In this document: in pieces, positions 1-8,420 of the stretch | How positions within the stretch are numbered: the stretch's first letter is position 1 | Layout: each line of letters opens with the position of its first letter | Origin: Chelatococcus sp. | Lineage (GTDB): Bacteria > Pseudomonadota > Alphaproteobacteria > Rhizobiales > Beijerinckiaceae | Reading direction: 5' to 3' | Assembly: GCA_003248805.1 (NCBI GenBank) | Contig: QFQY01000003.1 | Coordinates: forward strand, 1-64,000 | Length of the DNA stretch: 64,000 bases | The notes under the pieces: generated by a model | The model's database searches: none | Told to the model about the DNA's origin: nothing | Seen by the model: only the letters and a program-made list of their open reading frames with translations | Program-made: the position numbers and the translations under genes

Positions 1-367
1 GATTGGTCATCTCGTCGGCGGTCTCGTCCGAATAGTTCATGGCGAGCTCGTTGTAGCGGTCGAGGATCGCCTTCTGCGGCGCGACGCCGAGCATGACGTT
101 CTCACGGACGTTCAGCGTCTCGTCGAGCTTGGGCTCCTGCGGCAGGTAGCCGACGCGCGCGCCTTCCGCGACCCAGGCCTCGCCGGTCCACTCCTTGTCC
201 ATCCCCGCCATGATCTTGAGCAGGGTCGACTTGCCCGCGCCGTTGACGCCGAGCACGCCGATCTTGGCATCGGGATAGAAGGACAGGTGGATGTTGTTCA
301 GAACCTGCTTGCCGCCCGGATAGGTCTTCGACAGGCCGCGCATATGGTAGATGAACTGGCGGGACAT
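1..367 (-). CDS. ettA: Energy-dependent translational throttle protein EttA (ABC-F), N-terminal part
   Basis: Only the first 122 codons lie in the window; the gene runs off the left edge. The protein starts MSRQFIYHMRGLSKTYPGGK and carries a Walker A motif GVNGAGKS near residue 40, followed by the Q-loop region GYLPQEPKLDE. This is the usual EttA opening, in which the first ATP-binding cassette begins almost at once, with no transmembrane part. ABC-F proteins of this type bind the ribosomal E site and tune translation to the ATP/ADP ratio. The start codon lies 99 bases from the stop of the next minus-strand gene. The identity is secure from this N-terminus, although the second cassette cannot be seen here. 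Confidence 0.93.
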   Translation of the reverse strand, partial: MSRQFIYHMRGLSKTYPGGKQVLNNIHLSFYPDAKIGVLGVNGAGKSTLLKIMAGMDKEWTGEAWVAEGARVGYLPQEPKLDETLNVRENVMLGVAPQKAILDRYNELAMNYSDETADEMTN

Positions 368-466
368 GAGGCGAGCGGGCTCCGCTTTCGGACGATGGCC
401 AAGGCTGTCAGGAAATGTGCCGCGTATGTAGCGAGGCAGGCCCGCCGCCGCAACCATCCAGCGGCC

Positions 467-1450
467 TCAGCCGCCCGCGAGTCCGTTGAGCAGACGGACG
501 AAGCGTCGGGTGGCGCCGCCTCCTGCCGCCGGACGTCTCGCGATGGTCTGCGCGACCACGATCCCCTCGCGCGGCAGCACCGCGATGAACTGGCCGCCAT
601 AGCCCGCCGCGAAGCCCGCGCCGGGCCCGAAGCGCTCGGCGGGCAGGGTCCACCAGAGATACCCATAGCCCAGACCCGGCCGGGCGGACCGCGAATGCTC
701 CGTCAGGGACTCGGCGAGCCAGCCCGCCGGCACCACCTCCCGCCCCTGCCAGCGCCCGCGCGCGAGCACCATCTCGCCGAAGCGCAGCATGTCGCGCGTA
801 CTGAGGTCGAAGACATAGGCCGGATGGACGCTGCCCGCCTCGCCGACATAGCGGCCGTCCGCGGCGCTGAAGTCCCGCATGCCGATGGGCCGGGCAATGC
901 GCCGCTCGAAGCTCTGGAAGATGTCCTCGCCCGTTCGCTGCCGGTAGATCGTGCCGAGCGCGTTGAAGTCCCAGTTGTTGTAGAACCAGAAGCTACCCGG
1001 CGGATGGCTGCCGCGCTCGGGCCTGCGCCGCTCCATGTCGCGCGTCTCATAGGCCGCGACATGGTAGATTCCCGACCGGGCCGCGAGCAGGTCGGCGACC
1101 GTGGCCTGCTTTTCCGCCGCGCTCAGCGAAGGCGCGAGATCGTCGATTCCGAGCTGCGCGAGCGTATCCTTCAGCCGGATCCGGCCTTCGGCGACCGCGA
1201 TGCCGTAGAGGGCGCCGAGCAGGCTCTTGCGCACGGAAGCGACGGAGACCTTCCGCGCGGGATCGCCATGCTGAGCCACAAGCCGGCCCTCGCGCATCGC
1301 CAGGAACGCCGTGGGCGACACCTCGTCGAGATAGGCGGCGAGCAAACCCGGCGCCGGGTTGTCCTGCCCTCGCGCGCGCACCGCCATCCCCGTCGCGAAT
1401 GCCGAACCGAGTGCCAGAACCGCCCTGCGGGAGATGCGAGCGACAGGCAT
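467..1450 (-). CDS. Exported serine hydrolase of the class C beta-lactamase fold
   Basis: The 327-residue protein has a twin-arginine-like signal (ISRRAVLALGSAFATG), so it is probably exported. It has the SxxK nucleophile motif SVRK at residues 72-75 and a YxN motif (YNN, 157-159). These are the catalytic signatures of the beta-lactamase/penicillin-binding-protein-like serine hydrolases (PF00144), which include DD-peptidases, esterases and 6-aminohexanoate hydrolases. The substrate cannot be told from the sequence. An upstream in-frame ATG at 1486 would add 12 residues before the signal, so ATG at 1450 is preferred. Translation is antisense to the weakly supported frames around it. Confidence 0.82.
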   Translation of the reverse strand: MPVARISRRAVLALGSAFATGMAVRARGQDNPAPGLLAAYLDEVSPTAFLAMREGRLVAQHGDPARKVSVASVRKSLLGALYGIAVAEGRIRLKDTLAQLGIDDLAPSLSAAEKQATVADLLAARSGIYHVAAYETRDMERRRPERGSHPPGSFWFYNNWDFNALGTIYRQRTGEDIFQSFERRIARPIGMRDFSAADGRYVGEAGSVHPAYVFDLSTRDMLRFGEMVLARGRWQGREVVPAGWLAESLTEHSRSARPGLGYGYLWWTLPAERFGPGAGFAAGYGGQFIAVLPREGIVVAQTIARRPAAGGGATRRFVRLLNGLAGG

Positions 1451-1655
1451 GGCCGGAAGTCCTCTGGACGCGAAGAGCAGACACATGGGGTGCGGAGCCG
1501 TCGAACCCTGCCCCGCATGGCGGAGACCGGGAAGCCCCGCTCACGTCCTGTCTCACCGATACGAGACGGATTTACGGCGGCCCGCATGGCGATTGCGCCT
1601 CGCCGCCAAGCCGCGATATGCCGGAACCGCTGAAGGGAACCGGGGCGCATTCGAC

Positions 1656-2207
1656 GTGGCACAGCAGAGCGGCAAGGCCACGATCGAACTCACCCTGCGC
1701 GAGGGCGCCCAGCTCTTCAACACCCTCGACCCGTTCCCCTTCCGCGAGCGCGACCTCTCGGCCGATGCCGAGCGCTACATCGTCGAATGGGCCCAGGAAC
1801 TGCCCAAGCAGCAGCCGATCGAGATCGTGATCCGCCTCCAGTCGCTCGAAGCCGGCCACCCGCCGGACCCCGACCTCGCCGCCGCGGTGACGGGCTGGTT
1901 CGCCGACCGGGCCCGTGCCGAGACCAACGCGCTGCGCGAGCTCTTCCGCGACGGCCGCCTCGCCTTCGCGATCGGCTTCGTCGTGCTCGCGCTGTGCCTG
2001 TTCCTGAGCTGGGTGCTGACGCAGCGCATGGAGGGGCCGTTCGCGCGGGTGTTTCAGGAGAGCCTGATCATCATCGGCTGGGTCGTCATCTGGCGCCCCG
2101 CCGAAATGTTCCTCTACGACTGGCTGCCCCTGCTGCGCCGCCGGCGCCTGTTTCAGCGCCTCGCCGACGCCCGCGTGACCGTGACGGCGCCGCGCGCGCA
2201 GGCTTGA
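1656..2207 (+). CDS. Small two-helix membrane protein of unknown function
   Basis: I do not recognise the family. The 183-residue product begins at a GTG preceded by an AAGGGA box about 20 bases upstream. An in-frame ATG farther upstream would overlap the divergent hydrolase gene and read through unlikely sequence. The soluble N-terminal half (about 105 residues) is acidic and regular. Two hydrophobic segments follow, about residues 108-128 (FAIGFVVLALCLFLSWVL) and 142-165 (SLIIIGWVVIWRPAEMFLYDWL), and then a basic arginine-rich tail (LLRRRRLF). This topology suggests a small inner-membrane protein with both ends in the cytoplasm. Confidence 0.65.
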   Translation: MAQQSGKATIELTLREGAQLFNTLDPFPFRERDLSADAERYIVEWAQELPKQQPIEIVIRLQSLEAGHPPDPDLAAAVTGWFADRARAETNALRELFRDGRLAFAIGFVVLALCLFLSWVLTQRMEGPFARVFQESLIIIGWVVIWRPAEMFLYDWLPLLRRRRLFQRLADARVTVTAPRAQA

Positions 2208-2304
2208 GCGGCGTCCCCCTCGCCAGCCGCCCGCCTCCGGCCAGGAACCGGGTGGCCCCGGCCTCGCGCCCGGCCTACTCCACCCTGCCGATCGGGCCAC
2301 GGAC

Positions 2305-3249
2305 ATGGAATTGACGATGCAGACGAAAATGGGCCTCGCCGAATGGCTGCTGCTGCTCGCGCTGTCGGTGCTCTGGGGCGGCTCCTTCCTCTTCATCGGC
2401 ATCGCCGTGAAGGAGCTGCCGCCGCTGACCATCGTCACCCTGCGCGTCGCGCTGGCCGCGCTCGCCCTGCTCGTCGTCGTCCAGGTGCTCGGGCGCGGCA
2501 TGCCGCGCGAGCCGGCGGCCTGGCGCGCCTTCCTCGGCATGGGCCTGCTCAACAACCTCGTGCCGTTCTGCCTCATCGTCTGGGGCCAGACCCAGATCGC
2601 CAGCGGCCTCGCCTCGATCCTGAACGCGACCACGCCGCTGTTCGGCGTCGTGGTCGCCCATCTCATGACCGCCGACGAGAAGATGACCGGCAACCGCCTC
2701 GCCGGCGTGCTGTTCGGCCTGGCGGGCGTCGCGGTGATGGTCGGCCCGGCCGCGCTCGCGGGCCTCGGCGACCGGCTCCTGCCACAGCTCGCGATCCTCG
2801 GCGCGGCGCTCTCCTATGCCTTCGCCGGCGTCTTCGGCCGTCGCTTCGGGGCGCTCGGCCTCCAGCCGCTGCAGACCGCCGCCGGCCAGGTCAGCGCCTC
2901 GACGCTGATGCTCGCCCCCGTCGCGCTGATCGTCGAGAGGCCCTGGACCCTGCCCATGCCGGGCCCGGCCACGCTCGCCGCCGTGCTCGCCCTCGCCCTG
3001 CTCTCGACCGCGCTGGCCTATATCCTCTTCTTCCGGATCCTGGCGACGGCGGGCGCGACCAACCTCATGCTCGTCACCTTCCTCATCCCCGTCAGCGCGA
3101 TCCTGCTCGGCGCGCTCGTCCTCGGCGAAGTCCCGCAGATGCGCCAGTTCGCCGGGATGGCGCTGATCGGGGCCGGCCTCCTCGCCATCGACGGTCGCGT
3201 CGCCGCCCTGTGGCGGTCTCCCGCCTCCGGTCGCGACCAGCCCGGCTGA
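2305..3249 (+). CDS. EamA-family (DMT superfamily) transporter
   Basis: The 314-residue protein is almost entirely hydrophobic and has about ten predicted helices, arranged as two EamA repeats of roughly 140 residues. The typical opening WLLLLALSVLWGGSFLFIGI lies at residues 14-33, and a second repeat begins near LAILGAALSYAFAGVFGR. The LGEVP motif near the end is the usual conserved glutamate segment of drug/metabolite transporters. Such proteins mostly export amino acids, metabolites or drugs, but the substrate here is unknown. ATG at 2305 is used; ATG at 2317 is also possible. Confidence 0.88.
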   Translation: MELTMQTKMGLAEWLLLLALSVLWGGSFLFIGIAVKELPPLTIVTLRVALAALALLVVVQVLGRGMPREPAAWRAFLGMGLLNNLVPFCLIVWGQTQIASGLASILNATTPLFGVVVAHLMTADEKMTGNRLAGVLFGLAGVAVMVGPAALAGLGDRLLPQLAILGAALSYAFAGVFGRRFGALGLQPLQTAAGQVSASTLMLAPVALIVERPWTLPMPGPATLAAVLALALLSTALAYILFFRILATAGATNLMLVTFLIPVSAILLGALVLGEVPQMRQFAGMALIGAGLLAIDGRVAALWRSPASGRDQPG

Positions 3250-3314
3250 GGCGGGAGAGTGGCGGGCGGGCGAGCGGCAGGTCACCCCTGCGGCACCGGA
3301 ACGCTGAACACTGC

Positions 3315-3355
3315 ATACAGTATATCTTGAGGCCGCTGCCAAAGCGGTCTAGGCT
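3315..3355 (+). promoter_or_regulatory. Possible operator and promoter of the Bug-type binding protein gene
   Basis: An AT-rich island in the 150-base gap holds a perfect 9-base dyad, ATAC-A-GTAT (3315-3323). It is followed by TTGAGG (3327-3332), a 17-base spacer and TAGGCT (3350-3355), a weak but correctly spaced sigma-70-like promoter. Such short dyads just upstream of -35 are common operators for GntR-type repressors. No GntR gene is nearby. Confidence 0.3.
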
Positions 3356-3399
3356 TCCCATGGACCGTCTGAAAGGCGGCCGATCCCTGGGGAGGGACC

Positions 3400-4365
3400 A
3401 TGAAGATCGTGATCAAGGCCGCGCTCGGCGCGGCGGCAATGCTGTTCGCAGCCGGCCCGTCCTGGGCGTTTCCGGATCGCCCGATCCAGCTCATCGTGCC
3501 CTGGGCCGCCGGCGGCGGCATGGACTCGGTGATGCGCATCTTCGCCGCCGGCTACGAGGCCGAGCTCAAGCAACCCGTCAACATCGTCAACCGCACCGGC
3601 GGCGGCGGCATCACCGGCCACACCGCGATCGCGACCGCCACGCCCGACGGCTATACGGTGGGCGGCATCAGCCCGGAGATCGCCTTCTTCAAGACGCTCG
3701 GCATGGGCGACCTGACCGTCGACAGCGTCGATGCCTTCTCGCGGGTCTCGCTGATCCCGGCCGGCGTGACGGTCAAGGCGGACAGCCCCTACAAGACGAT
3801 CGCCGACTATCTCAAGGCGGTGAAGGACAATCCCAAGGGCACCCTGATGGGCTCCGGCACCGGCGTCGGCGGCTCCTGGCACATCGCCTCGGGCGGCCTG
3901 CTCAAGGCCGCCGGACTGGCGCCGGACGCGGTGAAATGGGTGCCCAGCAACGGTGGCGCCCCGGCCCTCAACGACCTCGTCGCCGGCGGGCTCCAGGTCT
4001 TCACCGGCTCGCCGATCGAGGCCCGGGCGATGCTCGAGGCAGGACGCGTCCGCACCATCCTGCTCATGACCGAGGAGCGCCATCCGAACTTCCCCGACGT
4101 TCCCAGCGCCAAGGAGGCCGGCCTCGACTGGACCTACCAGAACTGGTTCGCCCTCGCCGGCCCGAAGGGCATCCCGGCCGACCGCCGCAAGATCCTGTTC
4201 GACGCCGCCGCGCGCACGATGGAGCGGCCGGAGGTGCGCAAGGCCATGGCCGATCGCGGCATCACCCCCGTCTGGGACAAGCCCGGCGAGTTCGACGCCT
4301 ATGTGAAGACCTTCACGGAACGCGGCAACGCCGTCCTGAAGGACCTCGGCCTCGCCAAGAACTGA
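3400..4365 (+). CDS. Bug-family (TctC-like) tripartite tricarboxylate transporter substrate-binding protein
   Basis: The 321-residue protein has a signal peptide of about 23 residues ending in SWA-FPDRP. It then shows the Bug/TctC pattern: FPDRPIQLIVPWAAGGGMDS at the N-terminus, and the ligand-loop segment NRTGGGGITGHTAIATATPDGYTV. The C-terminus has the family's KILFDAAARTMERPEV helix. These periplasmic proteins capture small carboxylates or related molecules for TctAB permeases. No tctA or tctB is adjacent, so it is an orphan receptor, as is common for this family. It might serve a remote TctAB or act in sensing. The start ATG follows the box GGGGAGGGACC. Confidence 0.88.
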   Translation: MKIVIKAALGAAAMLFAAGPSWAFPDRPIQLIVPWAAGGGMDSVMRIFAAGYEAELKQPVNIVNRTGGGGITGHTAIATATPDGYTVGGISPEIAFFKTLGMGDLTVDSVDAFSRVSLIPAGVTVKADSPYKTIADYLKAVKDNPKGTLMGSGTGVGGSWHIASGGLLKAAGLAPDAVKWVPSNGGAPALNDLVAGGLQVFTGSPIEARAMLEAGRVRTILLMTEERHPNFPDVPSAKEAGLDWTYQNWFALAGPKGIPADRRKILFDAAARTMERPEVRKAMADRGITPVWDKPGEFDAYVKTFTERGNAVLKDLGLAKN

Positions 4366-4371
4366 CGGCCC

Positions 4372-4398
4372 GGCGGCGCGGCGACCGCCCGCGCCGCC
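4372..4398 (+). terminator. Hairpin downstream of the Bug-type gene
   Basis: A 10-base-pair GC stem (GGCGGCGCGG at 4372-4381, CCGCGCCGCC at 4389-4398) with a 7-base loop begins seven bases after the stop codon. No clear U-tract follows, so it may be a weak terminator or an mRNA 3' end protector. Confidence 0.35.
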
Positions 4399-4492
4399 CG
4401 CTCACGACTTCGCCAGTCGCGTCATCGGCGCTTTTCCCGGCCCGGCTTTTGCCTGAAGCTCGGACAGCTGAAAGCGATGCCGGAGCCTGCCG

Positions 4493-5308
4493 ATGCGCCT
4501 GCCTTCGACCGTTCTTCGCCTGGCTGCGGCCGCGCTGTTCGCGCCGCTCCTGCTGCTCGCCTCGCCGCCGGGACGCGCCAGCGCCGACGAGCCCGGCTGC
4601 CGGCCCGAGATGGCGGGCTATCGCTTGCCGATCCAGCGGGCTGCGCTCGCGAAGGACGAAATCCGCCTGACCTTCGTCGGCCACGCCACCTTTCTGATCG
4701 AGACGCCCGGCGGCGTGAAGGCCGCGACCGACTACAACGACTATCTCCGCCCCGCCGTGACGCCCGACATCGCGACGATGAACAAGGCGCATTCGACGCA
4801 TAATTCGCGCAACCCCGATCCGTGGATCAGGCACGTCCTGCCCGGCTGGGACCCCGCCGGACAGGGCGCGGCCAGGCACGACGTCACCCTCGGCGACATG
4901 CGCGTGCGCAACGTGCCCACCAACATCCGCAGCTATTCCGGCGCGACCGACTATGACGGCAACTCGATCTTCGTCTTCGAGATCGGCGATCTCTGCGTCG
5001 CCCATCTCGGGCATCTGCACCACCCGCTCGAACCCGGCCATCTGCGCGCGCTGGGGCGCGTCGACATTCTGCTCTTCCCGGTCGACGGCAGCTACACGCT
5101 CGATCAGGAGGGCATGCTGGAGGTCCTGAAATCCGTCCAGGCACGGGTCATGATCCCGATGCACTTCTTCGGTGGCGGGACGCTCGCCCGCTTCCTCTCC
5201 CGCGCCCAGGATCTCTGGCCGGTCGAGCGCCGCAACGATCCCGCGATCGTGCTCTCCAGGGCGACGCTTCCGGCGAAGCCGACGCTCGTCGTCCTGCCGG
5301 GAAACTGA
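4493..5308 (+). CDS. Exported metallo-beta-lactamase-fold hydrolase (UlaG/AttM-like branch)
   Basis: The 271-residue protein has a clear signal peptide (MRLPSTVLRLAAAALF... cleaved near ASA-DE). The mature part has the fold of UlaG/RomA-like metal-dependent hydrolases: LTFVGHATFLIETPGG with H64, then GVKAATDYND, the HLGHLHHPLEP segment, the LLFPVDGSYTLD strand and the late histidine loop MIPMHFFGGGTL. The canonical HxHxDH motif of classical beta-lactamases is not obvious, which fits this divergent branch. The metal sites and substrate remain to be shown. A GGAG box lies eight bases before the ATG. The enzyme is probably periplasmic. Confidence 0.75.
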   Translation: MRLPSTVLRLAAAALFAPLLLLASPPGRASADEPGCRPEMAGYRLPIQRAALAKDEIRLTFVGHATFLIETPGGVKAATDYNDYLRPAVTPDIATMNKAHSTHNSRNPDPWIRHVLPGWDPAGQGAARHDVTLGDMRVRNVPTNIRSYSGATDYDGNSIFVFEIGDLCVAHLGHLHHPLEPGHLRALGRVDILLFPVDGSYTLDQEGMLEVLKSVQARVMIPMHFFGGGTLARFLSRAQDLWPVERRNDPAIVLSRATLPAKPTLVVLPGN

Positions 5309-5333
5309 AGGCAGCCTCCGGCGCCTCGCCGCC

Positions 5334-7139
5334 TCACACGCCGTAATCGTCCGGCACGTTGCCGGAGATGGTGCCGGCGGCCTTCGGCCTGGTCAGCGGC
5401 GTCGGCGTCGGCGCATTGCCGCGAACGAGATCGACCCCGGCATGGATGTCGCTCGCGACCTGCAGATCGAGCCGCTCCTCGTCGCGCCGGCGCACATCCT
5501 CGGCGATCTCGCTGACCTCGTCCTCCGGGACGCCCAGGCCCAGCAGCACGGCGCTGCCGAAGGTCATGGCCGATTCGAAGGTCTCGCGGATTTGGTAGTC
5601 GACGCCGGCCCGGATCAGGTCCATCGCGTGGCCGCGGTCGAAGGCCCGCACGAACAGCTTCGCATGCGGGAAATGCTCCTGCGCCGTCGTCACGATGCGG
5701 TCGGCCACGGCCCTGCGCTCGACGCAGACCAGGATCGCCTCCGCCCTCCCGGCGCCCGACGCATGCAGGATCTCGGGACGCGTGCCGTCGCCGTAATGCA
5801 CCTTGAAGCCGAACGCCGAGGCGGAGCGGATCAGATCGACGTCGATCTCGATGATGGACACGCTGAAGCCCCGCGCGAGCAGCGACTGGCTGGCCACCTG
5901 CCCGAAGCGGCCGAAGCCGATGATCAGCACGCGGCCCTTCAGCCCGTCCGCGACGTCGACACCGTCGAGCGACGCCTCCTCGGGCGGCGTGAGGCGGTCG
6001 TGCACGATGACGAGCAGCGGCGTCAGCGCCATCGAGAGGATGACGATCGCGCTCGCCACCGCATTGGTCCGCGCGTCGAAGATGCCGGCGCCGAAGGCCG
6101 CGGCGTAGAGCACGAAGGCGAACTCGCCGCCCTGCGAGAACAGCGAGACGCGGGTGAGCGCCTCGCGCGTGCTCGAGCGGAACAGCTTCGCCACGATGAA
6201 GATGCCGAGCGCCTTGACGCTCATGAAGGCGACGACGCCGAGGGCAATCAGCAGCCAATCGCGCGAGATCATCCCGAGATCGAGCGACATGCCCACGGCG
6301 AGGAAGAACAGGCCGAGCAGCAGCCCGCGAAACGGCTCGATATCGGCTTCGAGCTGGTGCCGGAAACTCGATTCCGACAGCAGCACGCCGGCCAGGAACG
6401 CGCCCATCGCCATGGAGAGCCCGCCGAGCTGCATCAGCAGCGCCGAGCCCAGCACCACGAGCAGCGCGGCGGCCGTCATCACCTCGCGCGCCTGCGCCAG
6501 CGCCAGCAGACGGAACATCGGATTGAGCAGCCAGCGCCCCGCCACGACCAGCCCCGCCAGGCACGCCATGCCGATGCCGAAGGAGAGCCAGCCATTGCCG
6601 GCATCGCTCTTGAAGGGTGCCAGCGCGGCCACGATCGCCAGCAGCGGCACGATGGCGAGGTCTTCGAGCAGCAGGATAGAGACCGCCTGCTGGCCCTGCG
6701 GCGTCGAGGTCTCGCCGCGCTCGTCGAGCATCTGCATCACGACCGCGGTCGATGACAGCACGAAGCCCATTCCGGCGACGAAGGCGGCTTCGAGCCTGAG
6801 CCCGTAGACATAGCCGACCCCCGTGAGCAGAAGCCCGCAGGCCAGGACCTGCGAGAGACCGAGCCCGAAGATCGCGCGGCGCAGGTTCCACAGCCGCGAG
6901 GGCTGCATCTCGAGCCCGATGATGAACAGGAACATCACCACGCCGAATTCGGCGAAATGCAGCACCGAGGCAGGGTCGGGAAACAGGCCGAGGCCATAGG
7001 GACCGATGATCAGCCCGGCGCAGAAATAGCCCAGGACGGAGCCCAGCCCCATCCGCCGGAACAGCGGCACCGCGACGACCCCCGCGCCGAGCAAGCTCAC
7101 GACCTTGATGAGATCGCCCGTCGCGCCCTCGACCGCCAT
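5334..7139 (-). CDS. CPA2-family cation:proton antiporter with TrkA-N domain (KefB/KefC-like)
   Basis: The 601-residue protein has an N-terminal Na+/H+ exchanger domain with about twelve helices (residues 1-385, including VLGYFCAGLIIGPYGLGLFPD). It ends in a cytoplasmic RCK/TrkA-N domain beginning VLIIGFGRFGQVASQSLL near residue 405, a Rossmann GxGxxG fold that binds NAD(H). This is the architecture of glutathione-gated potassium efflux systems KefB and KefC. Its likely role is potassium/proton exchange during electrophile or pH stress. The gene stands alone, with no KefF/KefG partner beside it. It is convergent with the hydrolase gene before it. Confidence 0.9.
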   Translation of the reverse strand: MAVEGATGDLIKVVSLLGAGVVAVPLFRRMGLGSVLGYFCAGLIIGPYGLGLFPDPASVLHFAEFGVVMFLFIIGLEMQPSRLWNLRRAIFGLGLSQVLACGLLLTGVGYVYGLRLEAAFVAGMGFVLSSTAVVMQMLDERGETSTPQGQQAVSILLLEDLAIVPLLAIVAALAPFKSDAGNGWLSFGIGMACLAGLVVAGRWLLNPMFRLLALAQAREVMTAAALLVVLGSALLMQLGGLSMAMGAFLAGVLLSESSFRHQLEADIEPFRGLLLGLFFLAVGMSLDLGMISRDWLLIALGVVAFMSVKALGIFIVAKLFRSSTREALTRVSLFSQGGEFAFVLYAAAFGAGIFDARTNAVASAIVILSMALTPLLVIVHDRLTPPEEASLDGVDVADGLKGRVLIIGFGRFGQVASQSLLARGFSVSIIEIDVDLIRSASAFGFKVHYGDGTRPEILHASGAGRAEAILVCVERRAVADRIVTTAQEHFPHAKLFVRAFDRGHAMDLIRAGVDYQIRETFESAMTFGSAVLLGLGVPEDEVSEIAEDVRRRDEERLDLQVASDIHAGVDLVRGNAPTPTPLTRPKAAGTISGNVPDDYGV

Positions 7140-7244
7140 GCCGCCTCTTCCCCCGAGCCCTGATCAGGAAGCGGTCTCCGCTGCCGCTCCCTGAACTATG
7201 TGTCCTTGTCCCGCATGGCAATTGCGCGGCGAAGATGGCGCGAA

Positions 7245-8249
7245 CTAGACGGGCTCGCGCCCTTCGACAGGATAAGCAGGGTCGCTGTAGCCGGGCGTCG
7301 AGGGATGGCCCGGCGGCACGAGAGCGTCCACCAGAGCCTCGTCCTCGGCCGAAAACCCGGCATCCAGCGCCGCCGCATAGGCCTGCCACTGCTCCAGCGT
7401 CCTCGGGCCGGCGATGGCGGCCGTCACCAGCCTGTTGTTCAGCACCCAGCGCAGCGCGAACTGGATCGGCGTCATGCCGCGCCGGGCGGCATGCGCCCTG
7501 AGCTCGCGGGCGACGACGAGGCTTTCCTCGCGCCACTCCGTCTGCATGATTCGCTTGTCGGCGCGGCCGGCGCGCGTGCCCTCGGGCGGCGCCTGGCCGG
7601 GCTCGTATTTTGCGGTGAGCACGCCGCGCGCCAGCGGCGAGTAGCTGGCGACGCCGAGACCGAAATAGCCGCAGGCCGGCAGATGCTCGACCTCGGGCAT
7701 GCGGTTCAGCGCGTTGTAGTAGGGCTGGCTCACGACCGGCCGGTCGATGCCCAGCGCGTCACAGATCCGGCAGATCTCGGCGAGGCGCCAGGAGCGATAG
7801 TTGGAGACGCCGAAATAACGGATCTTGCCCTGCCGGACGAGGTCGCCCACGGCATGCACCGTTTCCGCCAGCGGCGTCTCGTGATCCTCCTTGTGGAGGT
7901 AGTAGACGTCGATGAACTCGGTGCCGAGCCGCCTCAGGCTGTCCTCGCAGGCCTGCATCACCCATTTGCGCGACAGGCCGCGCCGCAGCGGGCCGTCCCC
8001 CATCGGATTGGCGACCTTGGTGGCCAGCACCCAGTCATGCCGGTTCGCGGCGATGGCGCGGCCGGTGATCTCCTCGGAGACGCCGTCGTTGTAGGCATCC
8101 GCCGTGTCGATGAAATTGATGCCGATGCCCCGCGCCCGGTCGATGATCGTGCGGGCCTCGGCCTCGGGTGTCGCCCCGCCGAACATCATCGTGCCGAGGC
8201 AGATGGGCGAGACTTTCAGGCCGGATCGGCCCAGACGACGATATTCCAT
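7245..8249 (-). CDS. Aldo/keto reductase
   Basis: This is a 334-residue NADPH-dependent oxidoreductase of the aldo/keto reductase TIM-barrel family. It has MEYRRLGRSGLKVSPICLG at the start, the catalytic tetrad elements in DTADAYNDGVSE (Asp and Tyr), the lysine in WVLATKVANP and the histidine in YYLHKEDHETP. The NADP-binding segment ends with AIAGPRTLEQW. It resembles the YghZ/YajO branch that reduces small aldehydes and ketones. ATG at 8249 is chosen over 8264 because homologues of this branch begin at MEYRxLG. It is a single gene divergent from the FliK-like operon. Confidence 0.9.
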   Translation of the reverse strand: MEYRRLGRSGLKVSPICLGTMMFGGATPEAEARTIIDRARGIGINFIDTADAYNDGVSEEITGRAIAANRHDWVLATKVANPMGDGPLRRGLSRKWVMQACEDSLRRLGTEFIDVYYLHKEDHETPLAETVHAVGDLVRQGKIRYFGVSNYRSWRLAEICRICDALGIDRPVVSQPYYNALNRMPEVEHLPACGYFGLGVASYSPLARGVLTAKYEPGQAPPEGTRAGRADKRIMQTEWREESLVVARELRAHAARRGMTPIQFALRWVLNNRLVTAAIAGPRTLEQWQAYAAALDAGFSAEDEALVDALVPPGHPSTPGYSDPAYPVEGREPV

Positions 8250-8420
8250 GACGACGCTCCGCAAGCTGCCCCGCAGCCTGCCCCGTCCCGGCCGCTCGCG
8301 CCAGCACCGGGCACGCAGCCGGGGCCTGCGGAACGGGCACCCCGCCCGCCCCGTCGGGCTCCCGCAAGGAAATGCTTAAGCTTTCGTGAGACCCTTCGCC
8401 GTCACCCTCACGGCAACCGC

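Noticed and set aside
5104..7536. 810-residue open frame on the minus strand in another register
   Set aside because: It overlaps the antiporter gene, is rich in Arg, Gly and Ala and has no recognisable motif. It is a GC-driven shadow.
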